Positions 49,729 to 57,862 of a stretch of DNA of 64,000 bases are shown piece after piece. Every line of letters begins with the position of its first letter. Within the stretch, counting starts at the first letter, position 1. This DNA comes from Streptomyces sp. R44 (GTDB lineage: Bacteria; Actinomycetota; Actinomycetes; Streptomycetales; Streptomycetaceae). A program made the translations under genes and the position numbers. The notes below the pieces were generated by a model. The model saw nothing but the letters and a program-made list of their open reading frames with translations. It had not been told where the DNA came from and did no database searches. The DNA lies in the NCBI RefSeq assembly GCF_041053105.1, contig NZ_CP163444.1, forward strand, positions 5,518,001 through 5,582,000, given 5' to 3'.

Positions 49729-51882
49729 TTGAGTCGTGAAACTGGTCGAGAGACTGACAGTTCGTCCTCCGGCGCCCAGGGGCGCGGTGGAGCCGCCTAC
49801 CCCTCGGGTACCCCGCCGTACGGATCCCGCCAGTATCCGTCGCTCCACCCCACGCAGGACGCGCCGGAGGAGACCCCCGCCGCGTCCGCGCCGCCGGAGG
49901 AGCCCAAGACCGAGACGACGCTGACGACCCGGATCCGGATCAACATCCCGGGTTCGCGTCCGATTCCGCCGGTCGTGGTCCGCAAGACGGTCAACGAGAC
50001 GTCCGCCCCGGTCCCCGAGCCGGAGCCCGCTCCCACCGTGGAGCCGGAGCCCGAGCCGGTGGCCGTGGCCGCGCCGGAGCCGCCGCAGGCGGCCGAGGAG
50101 GCCCCCCAGGCGCCGCAGGCTCCGAAGGCGAAGGAGACGAGCGACTGGTTCGCCCCGCGCAAGGCGGCGGCCCCGGCGCCCGCCCCTGCCCCCGCTCCGG
50201 CATCGGCACCCGCCGCCAAGCCGGCCCCGGCGCCCACCGGACCGGACGCCCAGGGCACGGGCTTCGCGGGCTCGGCGACCTCGGGAGTCCCGACGGTCGG
50301 CACCACCCCGTCGAGCCGCCCGGTCACCGCGACCCCGCAGACCCCGCCGGGCAACCCGCTGTACGAGAGCGGGACGCCGGCGGGCGGTACGCCGATGTAC
50401 GACGGCACGCCCGCGGGCGGTACGCCGATGTACGACGGGACCCCGGCGGGCGGCACCCCCCTGTACGACGGCACCCCGGCGGCCGGCACGCCCGCGTACC
50501 GCGGTCCGGGCGGACCGGGTGCCCAGGGCGCCCCGGGCGGCCCGGCGGCGCCCACCGGCCCCACCACGGGCCCGGTCACCGGCACGGCCACCTTCGGCGG
50601 CGCCAGGACCGCCCCCCGGCCGCCCTTCGGCGGCGGCCAGGGCGCGGCGGGCTCCCCGTTCGCAGTTCCCGACGTCGCGCCCCGCATGTCCGACGACACG
50701 GCGGTCCTGACGCCGCAGCAGCCGGCCCCGGCGCCGACGTCCGGCCCGGGCGCGGCGGCGGCCGACCACGGCACGCACATCTCCGGGGACACGCTGACCA
50801 GCGGCATCCCCGTGGTCCCGCCGGCGGCGGCCCGCCCGGACCTGACCCCGCGGATCGAGGACCACGCGACCCCGGCGCCGCGCCCGGCTCCGGCGGCGAA
50901 CCGGGCCCCGGCGGCGAACCGGGCCCCGGCGAAGAAGGGCCGCTCCAAGCTGGTCCTCGTCGCGGCCGGAGTCGTCGGCCTCGCGGGCGTCGCGTACGGC
51001 GCCGGACTGCTCCTCAACCACTCCGACGTCCCGAAGGGCACCACGGTGCTGGGCGTGGACATCGGCGGCGGTACCAAGGAGGAGGCCGTGAACAAGCTGG
51101 ACGCGGCGCTCGGCAAGCGGGCCACCGCCCCGCTCCAGCTCGGCGTCGGCGGCAAGAAGGTCCAGCTGGCCCCGGACAAGGCCGGCCTGGCGCTCGACAG
51201 CCAGGAGACGGTCCGCGCGGCGGCGGGCAGCGACTACAACCCGGTCTCGGTGATCGGCTCCCTCTTCGGCGGCGAGCGGGTCGCCAAGCCGGTCTTCCCG
51301 GTCGACGAGGAGAAGCTCGCGGTCGCGCTGACCGACCTGGCGGGCACGTCCGCGTCGGCGACGGAGGGCACGATCGTCTTCGCCCCGAACAAGGTCACCC
51401 CGGTCGAGGGCAAGCCCGGCCAGGGCCTGGACGTCCAGCGCTCGATGATCTCGGTGCGGGACGCCTTCCGGGCCCAGGTCGAGACCGGCCAGAACAAGCT
51501 GGTCGAGCTGCCGGTCACCACCCGCAGGCCGACGATCACGAAGGCCGAGCTGGACCGGGCGATGAAGGAGTTCGCGACGCCCGCGATGTCCGGCCTGATC
51601 AGGATCCAGGCGGGCGGCAAGCACATCGACTTCGGCCCGGCGCGGTCGCTGCCGCAGATCCTGTCGATGAAGGCGGTCGACGGCCGGCTGATCGAGGTCT
51701 ACGACAAGAAGGCGATCGAGCGGCTCCTCGACGGTGCCTTCGACGGCGTCATGATCACCAAGGGCGACGGCACCAAGCACCAGGTGTCCGCCGACGACGT
51801 GGCCTTCGTGATGCGCGACGCGCTGAAGGGCAAGACCCTCGCGGAACGCACGAAGACGATCGACCTGAGCGGCGAGGGCTGA
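49729..51882 (+). CDS. YoaR/VanW-type peptidoglycan-binding-like membrane protein
   Basis: A 717-residue single-pass protein starting at TTG. Residues 1-400 are a long Pro/Ala/Thr-rich cytoplasmic region. Near residues 215-255 it holds four tandem copies of a TPAGGTPMYDG-like unit. One membrane helix lies near residues 405-425 (LVLVAAGVVGLAGVAYGAGL). The extracellular part has two YoaR-like PG_binding_4 domains (VLGVDIGGGTKEEAVNKLDA and the related block near residues 520-640). The vancomycin-resistance VanW core itself is absent or short. It probably senses or contacts peptidoglycan while the disordered tail binds cytoplasmic partners. A perfect 21-bp stem terminator follows. Confidence 0.8.
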   Translation: MSRETGRETDSSSSGAQGRGGAAYPSGTPPYGSRQYPSLHPTQDAPEETPAASAPPEEPKTETTLTTRIRINIPGSRPIPPVVVRKTVNETSAPVPEPEPAPTVEPEPEPVAVAAPEPPQAAEEAPQAPQAPKAKETSDWFAPRKAAAPAPAPAPAPASAPAAKPAPAPTGPDAQGTGFAGSATSGVPTVGTTPSSRPVTATPQTPPGNPLYESGTPAGGTPMYDGTPAGGTPMYDGTPAGGTPLYDGTPAAGTPAYRGPGGPGAQGAPGGPAAPTGPTTGPVTGTATFGGARTAPRPPFGGGQGAAGSPFAVPDVAPRMSDDTAVLTPQQPAPAPTSGPGAAAADHGTHISGDTLTSGIPVVPPAAARPDLTPRIEDHATPAPRPAPAANRAPAANRAPAKKGRSKLVLVAAGVVGLAGVAYGAGLLLNHSDVPKGTTVLGVDIGGGTKEEAVNKLDAALGKRATAPLQLGVGGKKVQLAPDKAGLALDSQETVRAAAGSDYNPVSVIGSLFGGERVAKPVFPVDEEKLAVALTDLAGTSASATEGTIVFAPNKVTPVEGKPGQGLDVQRSMISVRDAFRAQVETGQNKLVELPVTTRRPTITKAELDRAMKEFATPAMSGLIRIQAGGKHIDFGPARSLPQILSMKAVDGRLIEVYDKKAIERLLDGAFDGVMITKGDGTKHQVSADDVAFVMRDALKGKTLAERTKTIDLSGEG
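50371..50502 (+). repeat. tandem in-frame repeat in the cytoplasmic tail
   Basis: Units of about 33 bases encoding GTPAGGTPMYD, in four successive copies with small changes (MYD, MYD, LYD, then GTPAAGTPAYR). They lie within the Pro-rich tail of the YoaR-type protein. Confidence 0.75.
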
Positions 51883-51895
51883 GAAGCCCCGCCCG

Positions 51896-51943
51896 GCGCG
51901 CGCGAGCCCCCGTCCCCCTTCCGGGACGGGGGCTCGCGCGCGC
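51896..51943. terminator. perfect 21-bp stem terminator, bidirectional
   Basis: Arms at 51896-51916 and 51923-51943 are exact reverse complements (outer GCGCGCGCGAG with CTCGCGCGCGC, inner CCCCCGTCCC with GGGACGGGGG) around a six-base loop. It separates convergent genes. Confidence 0.92.
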
Positions 51944-51950
51944 CTGCGGG

Positions 51951-52313
51951 TCAGTGGGCCACGAGAACGGCGGATAGGGCGAGCGCGCCCGGCAGGGCCT
52001 GGGCGAAGAGGATGCGGCGGTTGGCGGTGGCGGCGCCGTAGATCCCGGCGACGACGACACAGGACAGGAAGAAGACCTTGGCGCTGAAGCCGGTCGGGTC
52101 GTCGGCGACGAGACCCCAGACGAGACCGGCGGCGATGAATCCGTTGTAGAGCCCCTGGTTGGCGGCCATGGGGGCGGTGGCGCGGGCCATCTCGGCGTCG
52201 AAGCCGGAGAAGCGCCGGCCGGTCGCCTTCTCCCACAGGAACATCTCCATCACCAGGATGTAGGCGTGCAGGAGGGCGATGAGGGCGACGAGGATGTCGG
52301 CGGTGAGCGGCAT
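51951..52313 (-). CDS. DUF1304 membrane protein
   Basis: A 120-residue protein with four helices. It begins MPLTADILVALIALLHAYIL, then VMEMFLWEKATGRRFSG and ATAPMAANQGLYNGFIAAGL, the diagnostic blocks of the DUF1304 family. The family has no assigned function. The ATG 52313 is within an overlapping longer frame whose upstream part is a shadow of the opposite-strand gene. It is eight bases past the terminator stem. Confidence 0.88.
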   Translation of the reverse strand: MPLTADILVALIALLHAYILVMEMFLWEKATGRRFSGFDAEMARATAPMAANQGLYNGFIAAGLVWGLVADDPTGFSAKVFFLSCVVVAGIYGAATANRRILFAQALPGALALSAVLVAH

Positions 52314-52421
52314 GGGGTGCATTCTGCCTCCGCGCGTGCCGCCGAGCGCACCGGACTCCACGCGGACCCGCCCGGGCACCCGCCGGACACGTCCACCCGG
52401 CGTTCCGCTTGGATCGGGCCC

Positions 52422-53288
52422 ATGACTCATCTGCTCGGTTCCGTCACCGTGCCCTCCGGCGTGCTGGTCCTCGCGACGGCCGGGGCCGTCGACTCCTGGG
52501 CCGGCACCGACCGCCCGCTCTCCGAGCGGGGCCTCGCCGCCGCCCGGGCCGGCGGCGGGCACCTGCACCTTCCCGAGGACGGGGAGCCCGAGGACTGGTT
52601 CTGCGAGGCGGTCGTCGTCCCCGCCGCGAGCGACCGGCCCCTTCCCGTACGCGCCGAGGCGGCACCCTCTCCGTTCGACGGCGAGCCGACGGTCTCCGTC
52701 CTGGAGATCGACCTGGGGCTCCCGTGGCCCGAGGAGCGCGGCACCGGCCCCGTACACCTCGGCGATCTGCCCGTGGACCGGTGCGGGACGGTCCTGGGTG
52801 ACGCGCGGGCCCTGGACGGGTTCGTCGGCCTGGAGGGGGACTCCGTGGACGGGCTCGCGGACGTCACGTACTGGGGCCGCCATCAGGACGAGGCCCACGC
52901 CGAGTTCGGCGGCGAGCCCACCCCGTACGGCGGCCCGTACGCGCATCTCGACCTCGCCGTCGCCGACGCCGAGGAGCTCGGCGAGCGGATCACCGCCTGG
53001 GTGGAACGAGGACCCGGCAAGGGGCTGATGGTCGCCGTCGAGGAGCACTCCCACCACCACCTGCTCCAGCGCGCGGCCCGGAACCGCCCCCTCCTCGCCG
53101 GGGTCCTCGACATCGCCGGCTGCCGGGTCCTCGGCCTCGACGCGGACCCGGGCGACCATTCCGTCCGCCACCACGGCGAACGCTCCTGGAACAGGGTCTA
53201 CCCGGTCACCCTCGCGCCCCACGAGGGCACCACGGTCCTGCGCTGGACCATCCCGCCGCACGCGGAGGAAAAGGGGTCGTCGTGCTGA
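52422..53288 (+). CDS. hypothetical protein of unknown family
   Basis: A 288-residue soluble protein from ATG 52422. It has no signal or membrane segment. It is acidic overall, with a His-rich block EEHSHHHLLQRAARNRPL at about residues 205-222 and a second motif VRHHGERSWNRVYPVTL near the end. The middle (DEAHAEFGGEPTPYGGPYAH) has an alternating acidic/Gly pattern. I do not recognise a family. It has no Shine-Dalgarno of note. The gene ends 27 bases before the tRNA-like element. Base composition and codon bias look native. Confidence 0.65.
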   Translation: MTHLLGSVTVPSGVLVLATAGAVDSWAGTDRPLSERGLAAARAGGGHLHLPEDGEPEDWFCEAVVVPAASDRPLPVRAEAAPSPFDGEPTVSVLEIDLGLPWPEERGTGPVHLGDLPVDRCGTVLGDARALDGFVGLEGDSVDGLADVTYWGRHQDEAHAEFGGEPTPYGGPYAHLDLAVADAEELGERITAWVERGPGKGLMVAVEEHSHHHLLQRAARNRPLLAGVLDIAGCRVLGLDADPGDHSVRHHGERSWNRVYPVTLAPHEGTTVLRWTIPPHAEEKGSSC

Positions 53289-53299
53289 ACCGGCTCGCG

Positions 53300-53305
53300 T
53301 AGAGT
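53300..53305 (+). promoter_or_regulatory. -10-like box of the tRNA-like gene
   Basis: TAGAGT at 53300-53305 resembles -10 boxes of Streptomyces tRNA genes and lies 11 bases before the predicted 5' end. No good -35 element at 17 bases. Confidence 0.4.
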
Positions 53306-53315
53306 CCCGCGCAAG

Positions 53316-53391
53316 GGCGGGGTCGTAGCACAGAGGTAGTGCGCCGCGACAGCATCTCGGAGGACGCCGGTTCAAATCCGGCCGCCCCGCC
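53316..53391 (+). tRNA. tRNA-like gene of unusual structure
   Basis: The sequence folds like a tRNA: D arm GCAC/GTGC with an AGAGGTA loop, a five-base variable loop, and a perfect T arm GCCGG-TTCAAAT-CCGGC (53366-53382). The odd points are several. The acceptor stem GGCGGGG-U-CG pairs with CG-CCCCGCC only if U53323 bulges, making nine pairs. The anticodon stem CCGCG/CTCGG has a C-U mismatch. The seven-base loop ACAGCAT has C instead of U at position 33. If read as usual the anticodon is AGC (Ala), unlikely in this GC-rich genome. CCA is not encoded. It may be a decayed tRNA, or a conserved tRNA-like RNA such as those listed as tRNA-OTHER in Streptomyces annotations, as I recall. Confidence 0.6.
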
Positions 53392-53425
53392 CCCTTTCTC
53401 CCTTCCGGCCCGCGCGGCCGGCTCC

Positions 53426-54271
53426 CTAGTTGAGCAGCGCCCGCGCCGCCTGGGCCCGGCGGCGGATCGTCGTCGCCGACTCCGGGTCCACCGCGTCCAT
53501 GACCTGCGCGTACGCCTCCATCTCCACCGCGCCCGTGAGGAACTCACCGCGCTGGACCAGCAGCTCGGCGCGCTCGTAGCGGAGTCTCGCCGGGTGCGAG
53601 GGGAGCAGCAGGGCCAGCTCCACCGCCCACAGGGCCACGTCGGAGCGTTCGGGGCGGGGGGCCGCCCAGGCGCGGATGTTGTTCAGGATCCGCAGGACGA
53701 TCGCGCCCGGCTCGGCGGGCCGGAGCATCGAGCGGTCGAGCGCCTCGCCCGTCGCGCTCGCCACCAGGAGCTCGGCGTCCGTGCCCGTCATGGCCCGGCC
53801 GCCCGCGAACGGGTCGGCGAGGTTCAGGTCGGCGGGGTCGCCGAAGCCGACGACGAAGTGACCGGGCAGCCCGAGCCCGTACACCGGCGCGCCGGCCCGG
53901 CGGGCGACCTCCATCCAGACCACGGAGAGCAGGATCGGCAGGCCACGGCGGCGCCGCAGCACCTCGTGCAGGAGCGAGGACTCCAGGCGCTGGTAGTCGG
54001 CGGGCACGCCCTCGAAGCCCTCGTGGCGGCCGAGGAGCGCGGCGAGCTCCGCCGCCCAGTCGCCGGTGATCCGGGTCGCGTACGGGACGAGCCCGGCGAG
54101 CCGGTCGAGCTCGATCTCGGCCTCGTCGATCTCGCGCGGGGTGACGGCGGGGTCGGCCACGGCCCCGATGAGCAGGCAGAGCCGGGCGAGGTCGGGCCGC
54201 TCGGCCCGGGCCTCCTCGGCGAACTCCCGCCGCCAGTCGGACGCGTCGACCGGTGGTTCGTCCTCGCTCAC
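53426..54271 (-). CDS. SirB1-family transglutaminase-like protein
   Basis: A 281-residue protein of the SirB1 family (transglutaminase-like N-terminus plus TPR-like C-terminus). The core block is LLHEVLRRRRGLPILLSVVWMEVARRAGAPVYGLGLPGHFVV, including the GLP and GxPGHF motifs that define the family (catalytic Cys is replaced in these proteins). DPFAGGRAM follows. The C-terminal third is helical (DVALWAVELALLLPSHPARL). Function unknown. The chosen start is the GTG 54271, which overlaps the upstream acetyltransferase by four bases (GTGA); ATG 54283 would be another choice. Confidence 0.82.
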   Translation of the reverse strand: MSEDEPPVDASDWRREFAEEARAERPDLARLCLLIGAVADPAVTPREIDEAEIELDRLAGLVPYATRITGDWAAELAALLGRHEGFEGVPADYQRLESSLLHEVLRRRRGLPILLSVVWMEVARRAGAPVYGLGLPGHFVVGFGDPADLNLADPFAGGRAMTGTDAELLVASATGEALDRSMLRPAEPGAIVLRILNNIRAWAAPRPERSDVALWAVELALLLPSHPARLRYERAELLVQRGEFLTGAVEMEAYAQVMDAVDPESATTIRRRAQAARALLN

Positions 54272-55278
54272 GCCTCCGCCCATCGGTAGTGGTGGTAGTG
54301 GTGGTGGGGCGCGAAGCCCATGCCGTCGTACAGCGCCCGCGCGCCGTCGTTGTCCGCCTCCACCTGGAGCCAGGCCGCCGACGCGCCCTCGTCGAGCGCC
54401 TGCCGGGCGAGCGCCGTCATGACGGACGTCGCCAGGCCCCGGCGCCGCTGTCCGGGGTCGACCTCGACCGCCATGAAGCCGGCCCAGCGGCCGTCGACCA
54501 CACAGCGTCCGATCGCCGCCGGTACCTCCCCCGTGCCCGCGACGGACGCGAACCACACACTCGGACCGGACGCGAGGACGGACCGCACGGCCGGGCTCGC
54601 CTCCTCGTCGCCGGAGAAGCGCTGGTAGCGGCGCAGCCACGGCTCGTCGACCGTCCGGGAGAGGCGTACGGCGGAGACGTCGGCGTCCAGGTCGCCGATC
54701 GGGGCGAGCGCCGCGATCCGCACCTCGGCGGAGACCTCGCGCCGCCAGCCGTGCCGGTCGAGGGCCGCGCACAGCAGTTCCTGGGTGCCCTCGGCGCCGG
54801 TGGCGGTCTGGACGTACGCCGGGAGCTTCCGGGCCGCGTACCACGCGCGCGCGTGCGTCAGGGCCTCGGCGACCGGCAGTCCGGGATCGCCGAGCGGCAG
54901 GACGGAGTTGGCCCGCCGGGTGAATCCGTCGGCGGCCCGCAGTGTCCACTCGCCGAGGGCCTCGCTCTCGACCGGCTGCCACGCGCGCGCGGTGGCCCTG
55001 GCGAGCTCGGGGAAGGTGGCCGAGGGGCCCCGCCGGCGGGCCGGGGCGGCCGGCACGACCTTCCCCGCGACCAGCGCGGATTCCGCGATCCGGACGCTCT
55101 CGCCGCTCTTTCGTGTGATCAGCAGCACACCGGCGTCCCATGATGTGAGAACCCCGACCGCGTCGGTGAACTTCTCACCCGGTTCCGCAGAGTCCGTCAC
55201 ATACCGAACGGAGACACGTTTTCCCACGTCAGCGCTGGTAATTCGCACTTCAAGGCGCCCTCCGCCGGTGATTTCCAC
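54268..55278 (-). CDS. GNAT acetyltransferase with N-terminal SH3-like domain
   Basis: A 336-residue protein starting at GTG 55278 behind GGAGAAG. The N-terminal 85 residues (LEVRITSADVGKRVSVRYVTD, GVLTSWDAGVLLITRKSGESVRI) look like an SH3-like barrel. The C-terminal GNAT domain has the acetyl-CoA loop DPGQRRRGLATSVMTAL near residues 285-300, plus WLQVEADNDGARALYDGMGF. A middle block (DGFTRRANSVLPLGDPGLPV) is typical of Rv0428c-type acetyltransferases. The substrate is unknown. On the minus strand a TAGTAT sits about 45 bases upstream of the start and could be its -10. It is divergent from fdxA and overlaps the SirB1-type gene. Confidence 0.82.
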   Translation of the reverse strand: MEITGGGRLEVRITSADVGKRVSVRYVTDSAEPGEKFTDAVGVLTSWDAGVLLITRKSGESVRIAESALVAGKVVPAAPARRRGPSATFPELARATARAWQPVESEALGEWTLRAADGFTRRANSVLPLGDPGLPVAEALTHARAWYAARKLPAYVQTATGAEGTQELLCAALDRHGWRREVSAEVRIAALAPIGDLDADVSAVRLSRTVDEPWLRRYQRFSGDEEASPAVRSVLASGPSVWFASVAGTGEVPAAIGRCVVDGRWAGFMAVEVDPGQRRRGLATSVMTALARQALDEGASAAWLQVEADNDGARALYDGMGFAPHHHYHHYRWAEA

Positions 55279-55390
55279 AGCTTCTCCGCCCCTCCTGTTC
55301 GGATCGCCCCCAAGAACGGAGATACTAGGTGCGGGCATCGACGACGCCGCGCTCCCGCGCAGACCAGCCCTATCGAGGAGGAACGACAGC

Positions 55391-55711
55391 GTGACCTACG
55401 TCATCGCGCAGCCTTGTGTCGACGTCAAGGACAAGGCGTGCATCGAGGAGTGCCCCGTCGACTGCATCTACGAGGGCAAGCGGTCCTTGTACATCCACCC
55501 GGACGAATGCGTCGACTGCGGGGCCTGTGAGCCGGTCTGCCCGGTCGAGGCGATCTTCTACGAGGACGACACCCCGGAGGAGTGGAAGGACTACTACAAG
55601 GCGAACGTCGAGTTCTTCGACGAGCTCGGTTCGCCCGGTGGTGCCTCCAAGCTCGGCGAGATCGAGCGCGACCACCCCTTCATCGCCGCCCTGCCGCCGC
55701 AGAACGGCTGA
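55391..55711 (+). CDS. fdxA: 7Fe ferredoxin FdxA
   Basis: A 106-residue ferredoxin starting at GTG, with GAGGAGGAACG upstream. The motif CVDVKDKACIEECPVDCIYE ligates the [3Fe-4S] and one corner of the [4Fe-4S] cluster; CVDCGACEPVCPVEAI completes the second. The C-terminal helix NVEFFDELGSPGGASKLG is typical of the actinobacterial seven-iron type. It serves as an electron carrier, for example to cytochrome P450s. The gene before dapC is conserved in actinobacteria. Confidence 0.95.
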   Translation: MTYVIAQPCVDVKDKACIEECPVDCIYEGKRSLYIHPDECVDCGACEPVCPVEAIFYEDDTPEEWKDYYKANVEFFDELGSPGGASKLGEIERDHPFIAALPPQNG

Positions 55712-55794
55712 TTCATTCGCCCTCGGTCCCGTACGGCCTCGCCGCTGTACGGGGCCGAAGCGTTTTCCGTACGCACGAGGAAGTGAGCCAACCC

Positions 55795-56892
55795 GTGAGC
55801 GCAGTCTCTTCGCGCCTTCCCGTCTTCCCCTGGGACAAGCTGGAGCCGTACAAGAAGACGGCCGTGGCGCACCCGGACGGAATCGTGGACCTGTCCGTCG
55901 GCACGCCCGTGGACCCGGTCCCCGCGCTGATCCAGGAGGCCCTGGTCGCGGCCGCGGACTCGCCGGGCTATCCCACGGTGTGGGGGACGACGGAGCTGCG
56001 GGACGCGCTCACCGGCTGGTGCGAGCGGCGGCTGGGCGCGGTGGACTTCGCCCACGGGAACGTGCTGCCGGTGGTCGGCTCCAAGGAGCTGGTGGCCTGG
56101 CTGCCGACGCAGCTGGGGCTCGGCGCCGGTGACGCGGTGGCCTACCCGCGGCTGGCGTACCCGACGTACGAGGTGGGGGCGCGGCTCTGCGGTGCGACGC
56201 CCGTCGTCTACGACGACCCGGTCGCCGACCTCGACCCGGCCGCGGTGAAGCTGCTGTGGCTCAACTCCCCGTCCAACCCGACCGGCAAGGTCCTCGCGAA
56301 GGACGAGCTGACCCGGATCGTGGCCTGGGCGCGCGAGCACGGCATCCTCGTCTTCTCCGACGAGTGCTACCTGGAGCTGGGCTGGGAGGCCGACCCGGTC
56401 TCGGTCCTGCACCCGGACGTCTGCGGCGGCTCGTACGAGGGGATCGTCGCGGTCCACTCGCTGTCCAAGCGCTCCAACCTGGCCGGCTACCGGGCGGCGT
56501 TCATCGCGGGCGACGCGGCCGTCCTGGGCGAGCTGCTCCAGATCCGCAAGCACGGCGGCATGATGACGGCGGCGCCGGTGCAGGCGGCGACGGTCGCGGC
56601 GCTCGGCGACGACGCGCACGTGGCCGAGCAGCGGGAGCGGTACGCGGCCCGCCGGGCGGCGCTGCGGGCGGCCCTGGAGGCGCACGGCTTCCGGATCGAG
56701 CACAGCGAGGCCAGCCTGTACCTGTGGGCGACCCGGGACGAGCCGTGCTGGGAGACGGTGGCGTACCTGGCGGAGAAGGGCATCCTGGTGGCCCCCGGCG
56801 ACTTCTACGGCGAGGCCGGGGAGCGGTTCGTGCGGGTGGCGTTCACGGCGACGGACGAACGGGTCGAGGCCGCGGTCAAGCGCCTGGGCTGA
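55795..56892 (+). CDS. dapC: succinyldiaminopimelate transaminase DapC
   Basis: A 365-residue class I/II PLP aminotransferase. The PLP lysine is in VHSLSKRSNLAGYR near residue 225. NSPSNPTGK and YPTYEVGARLCG are family signatures. It makes N-succinyl-LL-2,6-diaminopimelate for lysine and meso-DAP of the cell wall; in this family it may also act as a glutamate-prephenate aminotransferase. The GTG start has AGGAAG upstream. It follows fdxA by 83 bases. The later gene dapE in this window uses its product. A terminator follows at 56907-56942. Confidence 0.92.
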   Translation: MSAVSSRLPVFPWDKLEPYKKTAVAHPDGIVDLSVGTPVDPVPALIQEALVAAADSPGYPTVWGTTELRDALTGWCERRLGAVDFAHGNVLPVVGSKELVAWLPTQLGLGAGDAVAYPRLAYPTYEVGARLCGATPVVYDDPVADLDPAAVKLLWLNSPSNPTGKVLAKDELTRIVAWAREHGILVFSDECYLELGWEADPVSVLHPDVCGGSYEGIVAVHSLSKRSNLAGYRAAFIAGDAAVLGELLQIRKHGGMMTAAPVQAATVAALGDDAHVAEQRERYAARRAALRAALEAHGFRIEHSEASLYLWATRDEPCWETVAYLAEKGILVAPGDFYGEAGERFVRVAFTATDERVEAAVKRLG

Positions 56893-56906
56893 GCCCGTGG
56901 GACGCC

Positions 56907-56942
56907 GGAGGGCCCGGGGAGCGTGTGCTCCCCGGGCCCTCC
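56907..56942. terminator. terminator between dapC and the Ala/Gly-rich protein gene
   Basis: GGAGGGCCCGGGGAGC pairs perfectly with GCTCCCCGGGCCCTCC around a GTGT loop, between two convergent genes. Confidence 0.9.
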
Positions 56943-56959
56943 GTGCGTCGTGGTGCGGG

Positions 56960-57421
56960 TCAGCCGCCGAGGGGCAGGCCGCCCAGGGTCTGGCCGGTCG
57001 GCAGGCCGCCCAGGCCGCCGCCCAGGGCGCCGCCGGTGGGGCCCTCGGCGCTCTCGGCGGCGGCGCCGGCGGTCTGGCCGACGACCTCGCCCGTGCTGCC
57101 GGCCGTCTTGCCGACGACCTCCTGCGCGGCGGGGGTGGCGGTCTTGCCGGCCGTGCCGACGGTCTTGCCGGCGGCCGGGACGGCCGTGCCGACGGCCTTG
57201 CCGCCGGTCTCGCCGACCACGCCGGTGGCGGTCTGCGAGGCGCTGTCGAGGGCGCTGCCCGCGCCGGCGGCGTCCAGGGCGGTCACGCCGTTGAGGGCCC
57301 CGGTCGGCGCGAGGCCCTGGTCCAGGGCGCTCGCGGAGCCGGCCGCACCGACCACGGGGGCTGCTCCGGCCGCGACGATGAGGGCGGCACGGGCGATCCG
57401 GCGGGTCAGGGAGAGGGACAT
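56960..57421 (-). CDS. secreted Ala/Gly/Thr/Val-rich low-complexity protein
   Basis: A 153-residue protein with AAGGAG before the ATG. Residues 1-32 are a Sec signal ending ASA. The mature chain is low complexity, with repeats of the kind GKTVGTAGKT, GKAVGTAVP, VVGKTAGSTGEVVGQT, and a Gly/Leu tail GGALGGGLGGLPTG. It has no Cys and few aromatic residues. Similar proteins are annotated as hypothetical in Streptomyces; function unknown. It may be an extracellular surface or fibre-like protein. Confidence 0.7.
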   Translation of the reverse strand: MSLSLTRRIARAALIVAAGAAPVVGAAGSASALDQGLAPTGALNGVTALDAAGAGSALDSASQTATGVVGETGGKAVGTAVPAAGKTVGTAGKTATPAAQEVVGKTAGSTGEVVGQTAGAAAESAEGPTGGALGGGLGGLPTGQTLGGLPLGG

Positions 57422-57700
57422 GGTGCTCCTTCGGCGAAGAGGACGATTACGGGGTGACAACCGGCCCTGGGGCGGGGGAGGTTGCGGCGGCCGAAGGTAA
57501 AGAGTTGGTAATGCGTCGTATTGTCGGGTGGGGAGGAAAACGGACGAACGCGTCATTGCGAGAAGCCCTGCGGAACCGTCACTTCCCTTGTGCCGCAAGG
57601 GATGCGAGGGGGAGGGGTGACGCCTGGGAAAAGCGACGCGAGGCCCGCGCGAATTTCCTCCACGACGAACCCGCCGCGTGCCACGACCGAGTGAACCCCC
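57422..57700. other. 279-base noncoding stretch with no recognised element
   Basis: Between the secreted-protein start and the repeats I see no gene. The stretch has AT-richer patches (AAAGAGTTGGTAATGCG) that might hold the promoter of the secreted-protein gene. Confidence 0.4.
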
Positions 57701-57732
57701 GCACGACTGCACGACCGCACGACCGCACGACC
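57701..57732. repeat. 8-bp tandem repeat
   Basis: GCACGACC (first copy GCACGACT) occurs four times in a row. Confidence 0.85.
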
Positions 57733-57739
57733 GCGGGGC

Positions 57740-57862
57740 GAGCCGTACGTGGACGGCTTCCGCGGGCCCGGTCACGGGGTGAGCCGTACGTGGACGGCTT
57801 CCGCGGGCCCGGTCACGGGGTGAGCCGTACGTGGACGCCTTCCGCGGCCCCGGCTACTGGGC
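57740..57862. repeat. 41-bp tandem repeat made of the 3' end of the neighbouring gene
   Basis: Copies at 57740-57780 and 57781-57821 are identical. A third, diverged copy begins at 57822 and runs into the end of the minus-strand gene. Read on the minus strand, each unit encodes a variant of that gene's C-terminal VxVRL ending. Confidence 0.85.

Noticed and set aside
53316..53392. Attachment site for an integrated element at the tRNA-like gene
   Set aside because: No integrase, excision gene or repeated 3' end was found nearby; neighbours look like core genes.
57701..57862. CRISPR-like array
   Set aside because: Repeats of 8 and 41 bp are directly adjacent without spacers, and no cas genes are present.
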